Shown: piece after piece, positions 8,598 through 17,602 of the stretch
Layout of the letters: the number at the start of each line of letters is the position of its first letter
Position numbering within the stretch: position 1 is the stretch's first letter
Assembly (NCBI RefSeq): GCF_029952525.1
Contig: NZ_JASAOF010000003.1
Span: 310,001 to 374,000, forward strand
DNA: 64,000 nt
Reading direction: 5' to 3'
Origin: Saccharopolyspora ipomoeae
GTDB lineage: Bacteria > Actinomycetota > Actinomycetes > Mycobacteriales > Pseudonocardiaceae
Notes under the pieces: model-generated
What the model was told of the DNA's origin: nothing
Databases searched by the model: none
Seen by the model: only the letters and a program-made list of their open reading frames with translations
Made by a program: the position numbers and the translations under genes

Positions 8598-9500
8598 ATG
8601 GCGACCAGCGTCGACGCGCTGCGCGGGGTCACCGCGATCACCGTGACCCCGTTCGACGGGGCGGGCGCCCCGGACTGGTCCGGCTACGAGGCGATCGTGG
8701 CGCGGATGGGTGAGGCCGGGGTGCAGGTGATCACGCCCAACGGCAACACCAGCGAGTTCTACGCGCTGTCCCGCACCGAGTGGCAGCGGGCCAACGAGGT
8801 CACCGCGGCCGCGGCGGGCGCGTCGGTGGTGATGCCGGGTGTCGGCTACGACGTCGGCACCGCCAAGGACATGGCGGTGGCGGTGCAGCAGCTCGGGGCG
8901 CCGCTGGCGATGCTGCACCAGCCGGTGCACCCGCACCAGTCGGTGGCCGGGTGGGTCGCCTACAACCGGGAGATCGCCCAGTCCGCGCCCGGGCTCGGGT
9001 TCGTGCTCTACGTCAAGGACACCCGGATCGGCTCCGACGCGCTGGGCTCGCTGTTCGACGCCTGCCCGAACGTGGTCGGCATCAAGTACGCGGTGCCCGA
9101 TCCGCTGCGCTTCGGCGAGATCTGCGCGTCGCTGGGCACGGACCGGGTGGCCTGGTCGTGCGGGCTGGCCGAGCGCTGGGCGCCGTCGTTCTGGCCGCTG
9201 GGCGCGGCCGGGTTCACCTCGGGCGGTGTCAACGTCGCACCGAGGTTGTCGCTGGACTACCTGGCCGCGCTGCGCTCCGGCGACCAGGGGGAGGTCCGGC
9301 GGCTGTGGGCGTTGATCGCGCCGTTCGAGGAGCTGCGCGCCGAGGACGCCACGGCCCGCAACGTCGCGGTGGTCAAGGAGGCGCTGGCCCAGCAGGGCCT
9401 GTGCGGGGCGACGGTGCGGCCACCGGCTGGTGACCTGTCGCCGCAGCAGCGGGAGCAGGTCACCGAGATCCTCGCGTCCTGGGCCGAGGCGGGTTACTGA
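8598..9500 (+). CDS. DapA/N-acetylneuraminate lyase family aldolase or dehydratase
   Basis: The 300-residue protein is a class I (Schiff-base) lyase with a TIM-barrel fold. The Schiff-base lysine is K163 (VVGIKYAVPD) and the catalytic tyrosine is Y138 (FVLYVKDT). GNTSEFYAL at 50-58 takes the place of the usual TTGE carboxylate-binding loop. Next to a sugar-acid dehydratase it would act on the 2-keto-3-deoxy product, either by aldol cleavage to pyruvate plus an aldehyde or by dehydration toward 2-oxoglutarate semialdehyde. The 50 bp before the start contains two near copies of GAGACGACCAG, a small local duplication. The ATG at 8598 follows AGCGGAGACG. It is probably cotranscribed with the dehydratase. 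Confidence 0.83.
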   Translation: MATSVDALRGVTAITVTPFDGAGAPDWSGYEAIVARMGEAGVQVITPNGNTSEFYALSRTEWQRANEVTAAAAGASVVMPGVGYDVGTAKDMAVAVQQLGAPLAMLHQPVHPHQSVAGWVAYNREIAQSAPGLGFVLYVKDTRIGSDALGSLFDACPNVVGIKYAVPDPLRFGEICASLGTDRVAWSCGLAERWAPSFWPLGAAGFTSGGVNVAPRLSLDYLAALRSGDQGEVRRLWALIAPFEELRAEDATARNVAVVKEALAQQGLCGATVRPPAGDLSPQQREQVTEILASWAEAGY

Positions 9501-9590
9501 CCGCCGATCCGCACGAACACCGGGCCGACGAAGGGCAATCGGTGTTGCCTGGGGCGCTGAGGGGCTGAGAAGCGTTCAGGCACAAGAAGC

Positions 9591-9620
9591 GGGCCGCTCC
9601 CTCGGGGGAGGGAGCGGCCC
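9591..9620. terminator. Bidirectional terminator between the DapA-like gene and pyc
   Basis: A perfect 13-bp stem (GGGCCGCTCCCTC at 9591-9603, GAGGGAGCGGCCC at 9608-9620) has a four-base loop. It sits between two convergent genes and can serve both. Confidence 0.85.
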
Positions 9621-9685
9621 GTTCCGGGGTCCGGCTCAGGTTGTGCGGTGGGGGGCTTTCTCCTGGATCGTCCCCCACCCCGGGA

Positions 9686-12600
9686 TCAGCCGAGTTCGAT
9701 GATGAGGTCTCCGCCCTCGACCTGCTGCACCGCACCGATGGCGAGGCGCTTGACCTGGCCGCTCTGCGGGGCGGTGATCGCGGCCTCCATCTTCATGGCC
9801 TCGATCGTGGCGACGGTCTGACCCGACTCGACGGCGTCGCCCTCGGCGACGGCCAGCGTGACCACGCCCGCGAACGGGGCGGGCACGTGACCCGGGTTGC
9901 CGCGGTCCGCCTTCTCGGCGACCGGCAGGTCGGTGGCCACCGAGCGGTCGCGGACCTGGATCGGCCGCAGCTGCCCGTTGAGCACCGCCATGACGGTGCG
10001 CATGCCGCGCTCGTCGGGTTCGCTGATGGCCTCCAGCCCGATGAGCAGCCGCACGCCGGGCTCCAGGTCCACCGAGTACTCCTCCCCCGGCTTGAGGCCG
10101 TAGAAGAAGTCCTTGCTGCGCAGCAGCGAGGTGTCGCCGTAGGCGTCGCGGTGGTCCTGGAACTCCTTGGTGGGCTTGGCGAACATCAGCCGGTTGAGCG
10201 TGTTGCGCCGGTCGTTGACCAGCCCGTCGCGGTCCTCGGTGGACAGTTCCGCGATCTTGCGGGTGCTGGTGCGGCCTTCCAGCGCGCGGGTGCGGAACGG
10301 CTCCGGCCACCCGGCGGGCGGGTCGCCCAGCTCGCCCTGCAGGAACCCGATCACCGAGTCGGGGATGTCGAACTTGCGCGGCTCGGCCTCGAAGTCGGAC
10401 GGGTCGACGCCCGCACCGACCAGGTGCAGCGCCAGGTCACCGACGACCTTCGAGGACGGGGTGACCTTGACCAGCCGACCGAGGATGCGGTCCGCGGCGG
10501 CGTACATGGCCTCGATCTCCTCGAACTTGTCGCCGAGGCCGAGCGCCACCGCCTGGGTGCGCAGGTTGGACAGCTGACCGCCGGGGATCTCGTGCGAGTA
10601 GACGCGGCCGGTCGGCGAGGCCAGGCCGGCCTCGAAGGGCTGGTAGATCTTGCGGACCGATTCCCAGTAGGGCTCCAGGTCGCACACCGACTGCAGGTCC
10701 AGGCCGGTGGTGCGCTCGGTGTAGTCGGTCGCGGCCACCAGCGAGGACAGCGCGGGCTGCGAGGTGGTGCCCGCCATCGACGCGGTCGCCGCGTCCACGG
10801 CGTCCACACCGGACCGGATGGCGGCCGTGTAGGTGGCCAGCTGCCCGCCCGCGGTGTCGTGGGTGTGCAGGTGCACCGGCAGGTCGAACTCCTTGCGCAG
10901 CGCGGTGACCAGCTTCTCCGCGGCGGGGGCGCGCAGCAGTCCGGCCATGTCCTTGATGGCCAGCACGTGCGCACCGGCCTCGACGATCTGCTCCGCGAGG
11001 CGCAGGTAGTAGTCCAGTGTGTACAGCTTCTCGTCCGGGTTGGACAGATCAGCGGTGTAGCACAGCGCGACCTCGGCCACGGACTTTCCGGTGTTGCGCA
11101 CGGCTTCGATGGCCGGGCGCATCTGCTCGACGTCGTTGAGCGCGTCGAAGATCCGGAAGATGTCGATGCCGGTGTCGGTGGCCTCCTGCACGAAGTGCTC
11201 GGTGACCTCCGTCGGGTACGGCGTGTAGCCGACGGTGTTGCGGCCGCGCAGCAGCATCTGCAGGCAGATGTTGGGGACGGCTTCGCGCAGCTTGGCCAGC
11301 CGCTCCCACGGGTCCTCGGCGAGGAACCGCAGCGCGACGTCGTAGGTGGCCCCGCCCCAGCACTCCAGCGACAGCAGGTCGGGGGTCATCCGGGCCACGT
11401 GCGGCGCGACGGCCAGCAGGTCCTTGCTGCGCACCCGGGTGGCCAGCAGCGACTGGTGGGCGTCGCGGAAGGTGGTGTCGGTGACGCCGACCTGGTTGGC
11501 CTCGCGCATCCACCGCGCGAAGCCCTCGGGGCCGAGCTCGGTGAGCTTCTGCTTGGAGCCGGGCAGCGGCGTGGCGGTGAGGTCGACCTCGGGGAGCTTG
11601 AAGCTCGGGTCGGCGGCGCTCGGGCGCGGACCGTTGGGCTGGTTGACCGTGACGTCGGCGAGGTAGCTGAGCATCCGCGTGCCGCGGTCGGCGGAGTGCC
11701 GGGCGGTGAGCAGGTGCGGGCGCTCGCCGATGAACGAGGTGGTGACGCGGCCCGCGCCGAAGTCGTCGTCGTCGAGCACCGCCTGCAGGAACGGGATGTT
11801 CGTGGCGACGCCGCGGATCCGGAACTCGGCGAGGGCGCGGCGGGCGCGGCCGACGGCGGTCGGGAAGTCCCGGCCACGGCAGGACAGCTTGACCAGCATC
11901 GAGTCGAAGTGCGCGCTGATGCTGGTGCCGGCGAAGGCGGTGCCGCCGTCGAGGCGGATGCCCGCTCCGCCGGGCGAGCGGTAAGCGCTGATCATGCCGG
12001 TGTCGGGGCGGAACCCGTTGGCCGGGTCCTCGGTGGTGATGCGGCACTGCAGGGCGGCGCCGCGCAGCCGGATCTTGTCCTGGGTCATGCCCAGGTCCTC
12101 CAGCGTCTCACCGGCCGCGATGCGCAGCTGCGACTGCACGAGGTCGGCGTCGGTGACCTCCTCGGTCACGGTGTGCTCGACCTGGATGCGCGGGTTCATC
12201 TCGATGAACACGTGGTTGCCGCGCTCGTCGACGAGGAACTCGACGGTTCCGGCGTTGACGTAGCCGATCTTGCGGGCGAAGGCGACCGCGTCGGCGCAGA
12301 TCCGCTCCCGCAGCTGCGGGTCGAGGTTGGGGGCCGGGGCGATCTCGATGACCTTCTGGTGGCGCCGCTGCACCGAGCAGTCGCGCTCGAAGAGGTGCAC
12401 GACGTTGCCGTGCCCGTCGGCGAGGATCTGCACCTCGATGTGCCGCGGGTTGACCACGGCCTGCTCCAGGAACACGGTCGGGTCGCCGAAGGCGGACTCG
12501 GCTTCGCGCATGGCGGCTTCGAGGGCCTCGCGCAGCGCGGGGGGCTCGTCGACGCGGCGCATGCCGCGACCGCCACCACCGGCGACGGCCTTGACGAAGA

Positions 12601-13063
12601 CCGGGAAGGTCATCTGCTCGGACGCGGCGAGCAGTTCGTCGAGGTCGCGGGACGGCGCGGAGGAGTCCAGCACCGGGACGCCGGCTTCGCGCGCGGCGGC
12701 GACGGCGGTGGCCTTGTTGCCGGTCATCTCGAGGATCTGCTGGCGCGGGCCGACGAAGGTGATGCCGGCTTCGTGGCAGGCCTTGGCCAGCTCGGGGTTC
12801 TCCGAGAGGAAGCCGTAGCCCGGGTAGACCGCGTCGGCGCCCGCCTGGCGCGCGGCCTTGATGATCTCGTCGACGGAGAGGTAGGCCCGGACCGGGTGGC
12901 CGGGTTCGCCGATCTCGTACGACTCGTCGGCTTTCAGCCGGTGCAGCGAGTTGCGGTCTTCATGCGGGAAGACCGCGACGGTCCCCGCCCCCAGCTCGTA
13001 GGCGGCGCGAAAAGCGCGAATCGCAATCTCGCCGCGGTTCGCGACGAGCACCTTGCGGAACAT
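9686..13063 (-). CDS. pyc: Pyruvate carboxylase
   Basis: The 1125-residue length is typical of single-chain pyruvate carboxylase. It converts pyruvate, bicarbonate and ATP to oxaloacetate to refill the TCA cycle. Domains run as biotin carboxylase with ATP-grasp (about 1-450, starting FRKVLVANRGEIAIRAF), carboxyltransferase (about 520-800, starting near VGVTDTTFRDAHQSL), allosteric linker, and biotin carrier with the biotinylated lysine near K1091 in EAMKMEA. The ATG at 13063 was chosen because translation from it begins directly at the FRKVLVANRGE motif and GAGGGAG lies just upstream; a frame open to 13198 would add 45 unrelated residues. The gene stands alone, with a terminator beyond its stop. 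Confidence 0.97.
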   Translation of the reverse strand: MFRKVLVANRGEIAIRAFRAAYELGAGTVAVFPHEDRNSLHRLKADESYEIGEPGHPVRAYLSVDEIIKAARQAGADAVYPGYGFLSENPELAKACHEAGITFVGPRQQILEMTGNKATAVAAAREAGVPVLDSSAPSRDLDELLAASEQMTFPVFVKAVAGGGGRGMRRVDEPPALREALEAAMREAESAFGDPTVFLEQAVVNPRHIEVQILADGHGNVVHLFERDCSVQRRHQKVIEIAPAPNLDPQLRERICADAVAFARKIGYVNAGTVEFLVDERGNHVFIEMNPRIQVEHTVTEEVTDADLVQSQLRIAAGETLEDLGMTQDKIRLRGAALQCRITTEDPANGFRPDTGMISAYRSPGGAGIRLDGGTAFAGTSISAHFDSMLVKLSCRGRDFPTAVGRARRALAEFRIRGVATNIPFLQAVLDDDDFGAGRVTTSFIGERPHLLTARHSADRGTRMLSYLADVTVNQPNGPRPSAADPSFKLPEVDLTATPLPGSKQKLTELGPEGFARWMREANQVGVTDTTFRDAHQSLLATRVRSKDLLAVAPHVARMTPDLLSLECWGGATYDVALRFLAEDPWERLAKLREAVPNICLQMLLRGRNTVGYTPYPTEVTEHFVQEATDTGIDIFRIFDALNDVEQMRPAIEAVRNTGKSVAEVALCYTADLSNPDEKLYTLDYYLRLAEQIVEAGAHVLAIKDMAGLLRAPAAEKLVTALRKEFDLPVHLHTHDTAGGQLATYTAAIRSGVDAVDAATASMAGTTSQPALSSLVAATDYTERTTGLDLQSVCDLEPYWESVRKIYQPFEAGLASPTGRVYSHEIPGGQLSNLRTQAVALGLGDKFEEIEAMYAAADRILGRLVKVTPSSKVVGDLALHLVGAGVDPSDFEAEPRKFDIPDSVIGFLQGELGDPPAGWPEPFRTRALEGRTSTRKIAELSTEDRDGLVNDRRNTLNRLMFAKPTKEFQDHRDAYGDTSLLRSKDFFYGLKPGEEYSVDLEPGVRLLIGLEAISEPDERGMRTVMAVLNGQLRPIQVRDRSVATDLPVAEKADRGNPGHVPAPFAGVVTLAVAEGDAVESGQTVATIEAMKMEAAITAPQSGQVKRLAIGAVQQVEGGDLIIELG

Positions 13064-13336
13064 GCCGGCTCCCTCGGATAACAGGCGTCGGTCGGTGCAG
13101 GAGACACTACCGCGAAAATTCCCCGTTACGGGAGAACCCGTCAGGTGACGAAGACCTCGACACCCCTTATGACCAGCCCAAACGCCGGTTGTGCACAAGC
13201 TGTAGCGGAAAGAAAATCATGCGAATTTTCCGCTGGCGGAACTTTCGCTCACCTATTCGAGGCTTGGAGGCCGCCGCGAGGCCACTCGCCGACGATTTTC
13301 GCCGCAATCGCCCGGTGTCGATCTTTTCCAAGATTC
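13064..13336. other. Non-coding region upstream of pyc
   Basis: This stretch carries the pyc promoter region and AT-rich patches such as GAAAATCATGCGAATTTTC near 13214-13232. I see no convincing gene. Short open frames here lack ribosome binding sites and family resemblance. Confidence 0.5.
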
Positions 13337-13360
13337 GGGCAGTTCTCGCCAGAACTGCCC
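13337..13360 (-). terminator. Terminator after recG
   Basis: A perfect 10-bp stem GGGCAGTTCT/AGAACTGCCC closes on the tetraloop CGCC. It lies 35 bp beyond the recG stop codon. Confidence 0.8.
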
Positions 13361-13394
13361 AGCATCCGGGATTTTCACCCGATTCGGAAGATGA

Positions 13395-15632
13395 TCACGA
13401 CTTTTCGAGGTACTCCGCGCGCTCCTCGTCGACCACCTCGGCCACCATCCGCGCCAGTCCCGGATGCTCCCGCAACTCCGGATCCACCGCCACCACGCGG
13501 TCCGCCTCGTCACGCGCCTGGGCGATCACGTCCTCGTCCCGCAGCAGCGACAGCATCTTCAACCCGGACTTGCGACCGGACTGGGCCGCACCCAGGATGT
13601 CGCCTTCGCGGCGCAGCTCCAGGTCCAGCCGCGCCAGCTCGAAACCGTCCGTCGTGGAGGCGACCGCGTCCAGCCGCTCCCGCGTGGTGGTGCCGCCCAT
13701 CGCCTCGGTGACCAGCAGGCACAGGCCCGGCGCGCTGCCCCGGCCGACCCGGCCGCGCAGCTGGTGCAGCTGCGAGACGCCGAACCGGTCCGCGTCCATG
13801 ATCACCATGACGGTCGCGTTGGGGACGTTGACGCCGACCTCGATCACCGTGGTCGCCACCAGCACGTCCAGCTCGCCCGCGGCGAACGAGCGCATCACCG
13901 CGTCCTTGTCGTCGGGCGCGAGCCTGCCGTGCAGGATTCCCAGCCGCAGCCCCGAAAGCGGACCCGCCGCCAGCTGCTCGGCCACGTCGATCACCGCGAC
14001 CGGCGGGCGCCGCTGCTCCCCGCCGTCGTCGTCCGGCGGCGGCTCCTCGCCGTCACCGTCATCCACAGTGGACTTCTTCTTCGACTTCTTGCCCTTGCCC
14101 GAGGGCTCCTCGTCGTCGCCGATGCGCGGGCACACCACGTACACCTGGTGCCCGGCGGCGACCTCCTCGTGGATCCGCGCCCACGCGCGGTCCAGCCACG
14201 CCGGCTTCTCCGACACCGGGACCACGCTGGTGCTGATCGGCGAACGCCCTTGCGGGAGCTCGCGCAGCGCCGAGGTCTCCAGATCGCCGTAGACCGTCAT
14301 CGCCACCGTTCGCGGGATCGGCGTCGCCGTCATCACCAGCACGTGCGGCGCGGTCTCGTCGCCCCCGCGCGCCCGCAGCGCGTCGCGCTGCTCGACTCCG
14401 AAGCGGTGCTGCTCGTCGACCACCACCAGCCCGAGATCGGCGAAGGACACCTTGTCCTGGATCAACGCGTGCGTGCCGACCACGATCCCGGCCTCGCCCG
14501 AGGCCGCCTCCAGCATCGCCTGGCGCCGCTGCGCGGTGCTGAGCGAACCGGTCAGCAGCGTCACCCGGGTCGCGTTCTCCGCCCCGCCCAGCTCACCGGC
14601 CATGGCCAGCTCGCCGAGCAGCTCGCGCAGCGACCGCGCGTGCTGGGCGGCCAGGACCTCGGTCGGCGCGAGCATCGCCGCCTGCCGACCGGCGTCGACT
14701 ACCTGCAGCATCGCGCGCAGCGCCACGATCGTCTTGCCGCTGCCGACCTCGCCCTGGACCAGGCGGTTCATCGGGTGCGCGGTGCCCAGGTCTGCGGCGA
14801 TCTGCTCGCCGATCTCCTGCTGCCCCCGGGTGAGCTGGAACGGCATCCGCTCGTCGAAGGCCGCCCGCACCCCGTCGTCGCGGCGCTCGCACACCGGCGC
14901 CGGGCGCTCCTCGATGGCGCTGCGGCGCTGGGCGAGGATCAGCTGCACGGCCAGCGCCTCGTCCCACTTGAGCCGGTCCTGCGCAGCGGCGACCTCGCCG
15001 AAGTTCTGCGGCCGGTGGATCTTGCGGAGCGCGTCCTCCAACGAGGACATGCCCAGGCGCTCGCGCAGCTCGGTGGGCAGCGGGTCATCGGTGCCGTCCC
15101 AGACGTCGAGGACCTGACCGACGCAGCGGGCGATCGACCACGACGGCAGTCCCTGCGCCGACGGGTAGACCGGCAGCAGCGCGGCCGCGAACTCCTCGGC
15201 CGCCGCCCCCACGTCGGTGGCCTCCGAGTCGAACAGCTGGTACTCGGGGTGCGACAGCTGCAGCTGCTCGCGGAACGCGGTCACCTTGCCCGCGAACATG
15301 CCGCGCTTGCCCGGGATGAGCTCCCGCTCCCGCCATGCCTGGTTGAAGAACGTGCACGACAGCGAGCGGTGCCCGTCGGTGATGCGGGCCTCGACGATGG
15401 TGCCGCGGCGGGACTTCATGGTCCGCTTGGTGACCCGCTCGACCTTGGCCAGCACGGTCGCGTGCTCGCCGAGCTCCAGCCCGGCGATCGCGGTCAGCTC
15501 ACCGCGCTCGGCGTAGCGGCGCGGGTAGTGCCGCAGCAGGTCGCCGACGGTGACCAGGCCCAGCGCGGATTCGAGCGCCTTACCGGTCTTGGCCCCCAAC
15601 AGCCGGTCGAGCTTGGCGTCCAATGTGGTCAC
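13395..15632 (-). CDS. recG: ATP-dependent DNA helicase RecG
   Basis: The 745-residue protein rescues stalled replication forks by reversing them and processes recombination junctions. The N-terminal wedge/OB domain (about 50-150) includes HYPRRYAERGELT. Helicase motifs follow: Walker A GEVGSGKT, Walker B-like VVVDEQHRFGVEQR, motif III MTATPIPRT and motif VI QLRGRVGRG. Between the two helicase lobes lies a lysine- then aspartate-rich insertion (KGKKSKKKSTVDDGDGEEP and on), which is low complexity and not part of the standard fold. The GTG at 15632 was chosen because GGAGG lies 6 bp upstream; a longer frame begins at 15665. It is followed on the same strand only by its terminator. Confidence 0.96.
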   Translation of the reverse strand: MTTLDAKLDRLLGAKTGKALESALGLVTVGDLLRHYPRRYAERGELTAIAGLELGEHATVLAKVERVTKRTMKSRRGTIVEARITDGHRSLSCTFFNQAWRERELIPGKRGMFAGKVTAFREQLQLSHPEYQLFDSEATDVGAAAEEFAAALLPVYPSAQGLPSWSIARCVGQVLDVWDGTDDPLPTELRERLGMSSLEDALRKIHRPQNFGEVAAAQDRLKWDEALAVQLILAQRRSAIEERPAPVCERRDDGVRAAFDERMPFQLTRGQQEIGEQIAADLGTAHPMNRLVQGEVGSGKTIVALRAMLQVVDAGRQAAMLAPTEVLAAQHARSLRELLGELAMAGELGGAENATRVTLLTGSLSTAQRRQAMLEAASGEAGIVVGTHALIQDKVSFADLGLVVVDEQHRFGVEQRDALRARGGDETAPHVLVMTATPIPRTVAMTVYGDLETSALRELPQGRSPISTSVVPVSEKPAWLDRAWARIHEEVAAGHQVYVVCPRIGDDEEPSGKGKKSKKKSTVDDGDGEEPPPDDDGGEQRRPPVAVIDVAEQLAAGPLSGLRLGILHGRLAPDDKDAVMRSFAAGELDVLVATTVIEVGVNVPNATVMVIMDADRFGVSQLHQLRGRVGRGSAPGLCLLVTEAMGGTTTRERLDAVASTTDGFELARLDLELRREGDILGAAQSGRKSGLKMLSLLRDEDVIAQARDEADRVVAVDPELREHPGLARMVAEVVDEERAEYLEKS

Positions 15633-15671
15633 TGAAAGTCCTCCGCCTGCGTCCTCGGATGGCACCGCGAG

Positions 15672-16130
15672 CTACTCGGCGGTGCCCGCGGTCTCCCGGC
15701 CGCCGAACCGCCAGCCCGCCCACGCCATGGGCAGCGCCCCGAGCAGCAGCCAGCCCTCACCGGAGAGCTCACCGGCGTCGCGGAAGTCCGGCGCGTCGAC
15801 GTTGGCCCACGTCGTCAGCACCACGGTCCCCAGCATCACCCAGCCGAACACCGCGATCACGGCCCCCGCCACCGCCGTGGCACGCGTCCGCAGCACACCC
15901 CGCAGCACCAGCGCACCCCACACGGCGGCGACCACCAGCCACCACACCAGCTTGCCGACCAGGAAATCGCGCAGCGAACTCGACGTCTCCGGCGTCCCGG
16001 TCGAGGTCCACTCGACGGCGATCGGCTCGGGCAACCGAGCCCGCAGCGCCATCGGCACGGCGAGCATCAGCACGGCCACGAGCAGCGTCCAGCCGGTGAT
16101 CAACCACAGGTACCGGCTCCGGATTCGCAC
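15672..16130 (-). CDS. Small membrane protein related to DUF1648 proteins
   Basis: The 152-residue protein has four hydrophobic segments (about 7-27, 58-77, 83-105, 125-142). Its first segment and following LRARLPEPIAVEWTSTGTPE resemble LLRDRLPDPIASHWSFDGV of the protein at 16314-17258, so it is a shorter paralogue covering the DUF1648-like N-terminal half. The function of these membrane proteins is not known; in Bacillus some are linked to toxin immunity (SdpI). The GTG at 16130 has GGGAG 6 bp upstream. It is on the same strand as recG and ends 39 bp before the recG start. Confidence 0.7.
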   Translation of the reverse strand: MRIRSRYLWLITGWTLLVAVLMLAVPMALRARLPEPIAVEWTSTGTPETSSSLRDFLVGKLVWWLVVAAVWGALVLRGVLRTRATAVAGAVIAVFGWVMLGTVVLTTWANVDAPDFRDAGELSGEGWLLLGALPMAWAGWRFGGRETAGTAE

Positions 16131-16214
16131 TGCTGGCTCCCTCGACGACTCGCACCGAGATTAGCGGCACACCCCGACGACCCGTCCCACCACCCGCGAC
16201 GACGCGCGGACGAC

Positions 16215-16309
16215 GACAGAAAGGTTCCCATCCCCAGGTGAGAGGAACGCCCCCTCCGCGGGTGACAGGAAAGCTCCCCTCCTCCCACCGGCGTGACAGG
16301 AAGGTTCCC
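16215..16309. repeat. Four copies of the GTGACAGGAAGGTTCCC repeat
   Basis: Copies or variants lie at 16215-16229, 16238-16253, 16262-16278 (AAGCTCCC variant) and 16293-16309 (exact). They fill the gap between two paralogous membrane-protein genes. The same 17-mer recurs at 17651-17682, 32250-32364, 62995-63073 and 63284-63298. Confidence 0.85.
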
Positions 16310-16313
16310 GTGC

Positions 16314-17258
16314 TCACATCGAGCGCTCCGCGAGCAGGGCGTTGACCAGTTCGGCTCCGCGTTCGGGCTTGTCGACGCTGATGACGAAGTCGCGGCCGGA
16401 GGTCAGGCGCAGGACCAGGCACTCGCCGCCGCGCAGCATGATCGCCGTGGTGGCGGGGAGGACGCGGTAGCCCCAGCCACCGACTTCCAGGGCGCGGTGG
16501 TTCGCGACGCTCGCGACGCGGATCTGGTCGAGGCGGATGCGGCGGACCGGGTAGCGCTGCAGACCGAACGCGACGTGCACGCCTCGCTCGTCGACCCGGA
16601 CCCGGGCCGAGGACAGGGCCGCCACCAGCAGCCCGATCAGCAGCACCGGTACGCCGACGGGCGGGTTCACCAGCAGGATCAGTCCCACCGCGACGAGCAT
16701 CGTCGCCGCACCGACCGCGATGAGCACCGGGCTGGACACCGGCGAGATCCAGACCTCGCGCCGACCGGGTGCCAGGTCGAGCTCGCCGGCCGCCTCGGGT
16801 TCGGCGCCGGGCTCGTCGGGTCCCCGGTTGCCGAGCAGCCAGCCGATCCACGCGGCGACCGCCGCCCCGCCCAGCACCGGGAGCAGGTGCCACATCGGCA
16901 GACGAACGTCCTGCCAGGCGACGTGGTCGAGGTTGACCCACACCGTCGAGCCCAGAATTCCCGCGAAGAACAGGGCACCGGCACCCAGTACCGCGGCGCT
17001 GCCGGCTCGATGGACGCGGCGCTCACCGGCGGTTCCGGCGATCACCGCGAACACCGCCAGCAGCAGCCAGCCCGGCATCATGACCAGCGGGAACCGGGCC
17101 AGCGGGATGGAGTCGTCGGCGACGCCGTCGAAGCTCCAGTGGCTGGCGATCGGATCCGGAAGCCGGTCGCGCAGCAACACCAGCGGCGTGATCAGGGCGA
17201 CCGTCACGAGCACCGACCACAGCAGCGAGACGACCAGGAACGTCTTCCGGTGGTTCAC
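16314..17258 (-). CDS. DUF1648-domain membrane protein coupled to a GntR regulator
   Basis: The 314-residue protein begins with a DUF1648-type region (SLLWSVLVTVALITPLVLL then LPDPIASHWSFDGVADD). Six to seven hydrophobic segments follow, and a C-terminal soluble domain of about 110 residues begins near VRVDERGVHVAFGLQRYPVR and resembles a PH-like fold. The GTG start at 17258 follows AGGAGG and overlaps the stop of the upstream GntR gene in GTGA, which indicates translational coupling. A regulator of the YtrA type followed by a membrane protein is a common arrangement in Gram-positive bacteria. The transported or sensed ligand is unknown. Confidence 0.78.
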   Translation of the reverse strand: MNHRKTFLVVSLLWSVLVTVALITPLVLLRDRLPDPIASHWSFDGVADDSIPLARFPLVMMPGWLLLAVFAVIAGTAGERRVHRAGSAAVLGAGALFFAGILGSTVWVNLDHVAWQDVRLPMWHLLPVLGGAAVAAWIGWLLGNRGPDEPGAEPEAAGELDLAPGRREVWISPVSSPVLIAVGAATMLVAVGLILLVNPPVGVPVLLIGLLVAALSSARVRVDERGVHVAFGLQRYPVRRIRLDQIRVASVANHRALEVGGWGYRVLPATTAIMLRGGECLVLRLTSGRDFVISVDKPERGAELVNALLAERSM

Positions 17259-17602
17259 GATTCCTCCTCGATCCACCGCACGAGGTCGGCGGCGGTGTAG
17301 CCGTGGCGGTGCGCTTCGGCGAGCAGTTCGCGCGCCCGGGACCGCAGTGCCACCTCCGGGTCCGGCTTGCGCAGCACCGTCACCCCGCGGCCGCGGCGGA
17401 ACTCCAGCAGTCCTTCGGCCCGCAGCTCGCGCAGCGCGCGCAGCACGGTGTTGGCGTTGACGCGCATCGCGTCGGCGAGATCGCGCGCGGGCGGCAACCG
17501 ATCGCCCGGCTCGACCTCCCCGTCGGCGATGGCGCGCCGGATCGCGTCGGCGGCCTGCTCGTGCAGCGGCCGCTCGTCCTCAAGATCCAACGAGAGCAAC
17601 AT
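17255..17602 (-). CDS. YtrA-type short GntR regulator
   Basis: At 115 residues the protein is almost only a winged helix-turn-helix (about 10-75; PLHEQAADAIRRAIADGEV, LARD-type ARDLADAMRVNANTV, GRGVTVL) plus a short helical dimerisation tail. This is the YtrA subfamily, which usually regulates a downstream transporter or membrane protein. Its stop overlaps the start of the DUF1648 gene. An inverted repeat covers its own start codon (17601-17625), so autorepression is very likely. Confidence 0.87.
   Translation of the reverse strand: MLLSLDLEDERPLHEQAADAIRRAIADGEVEPGDRLPPARDLADAMRVNANTVLRALRELRAEGLLEFRRGRGVTVLRKPDPEVALRSRARELLAEAHRHGYTAADLVRWIEEES

Noticed and set aside
9641..13081. Long plus-strand open frame opposite pyc (over 1100 codons)
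   Set aside because: It is antisense to an unmistakable pyruvate carboxylase and reflects GC3 bias; its translation is rich in Arg, Gly, Val and His with no domain.
16100..16288. 62-residue frame in the repeat-filled gap
   Set aside because: Its sequence is the translation of GGAAGGTTCCC repeat copies and has no start signal.
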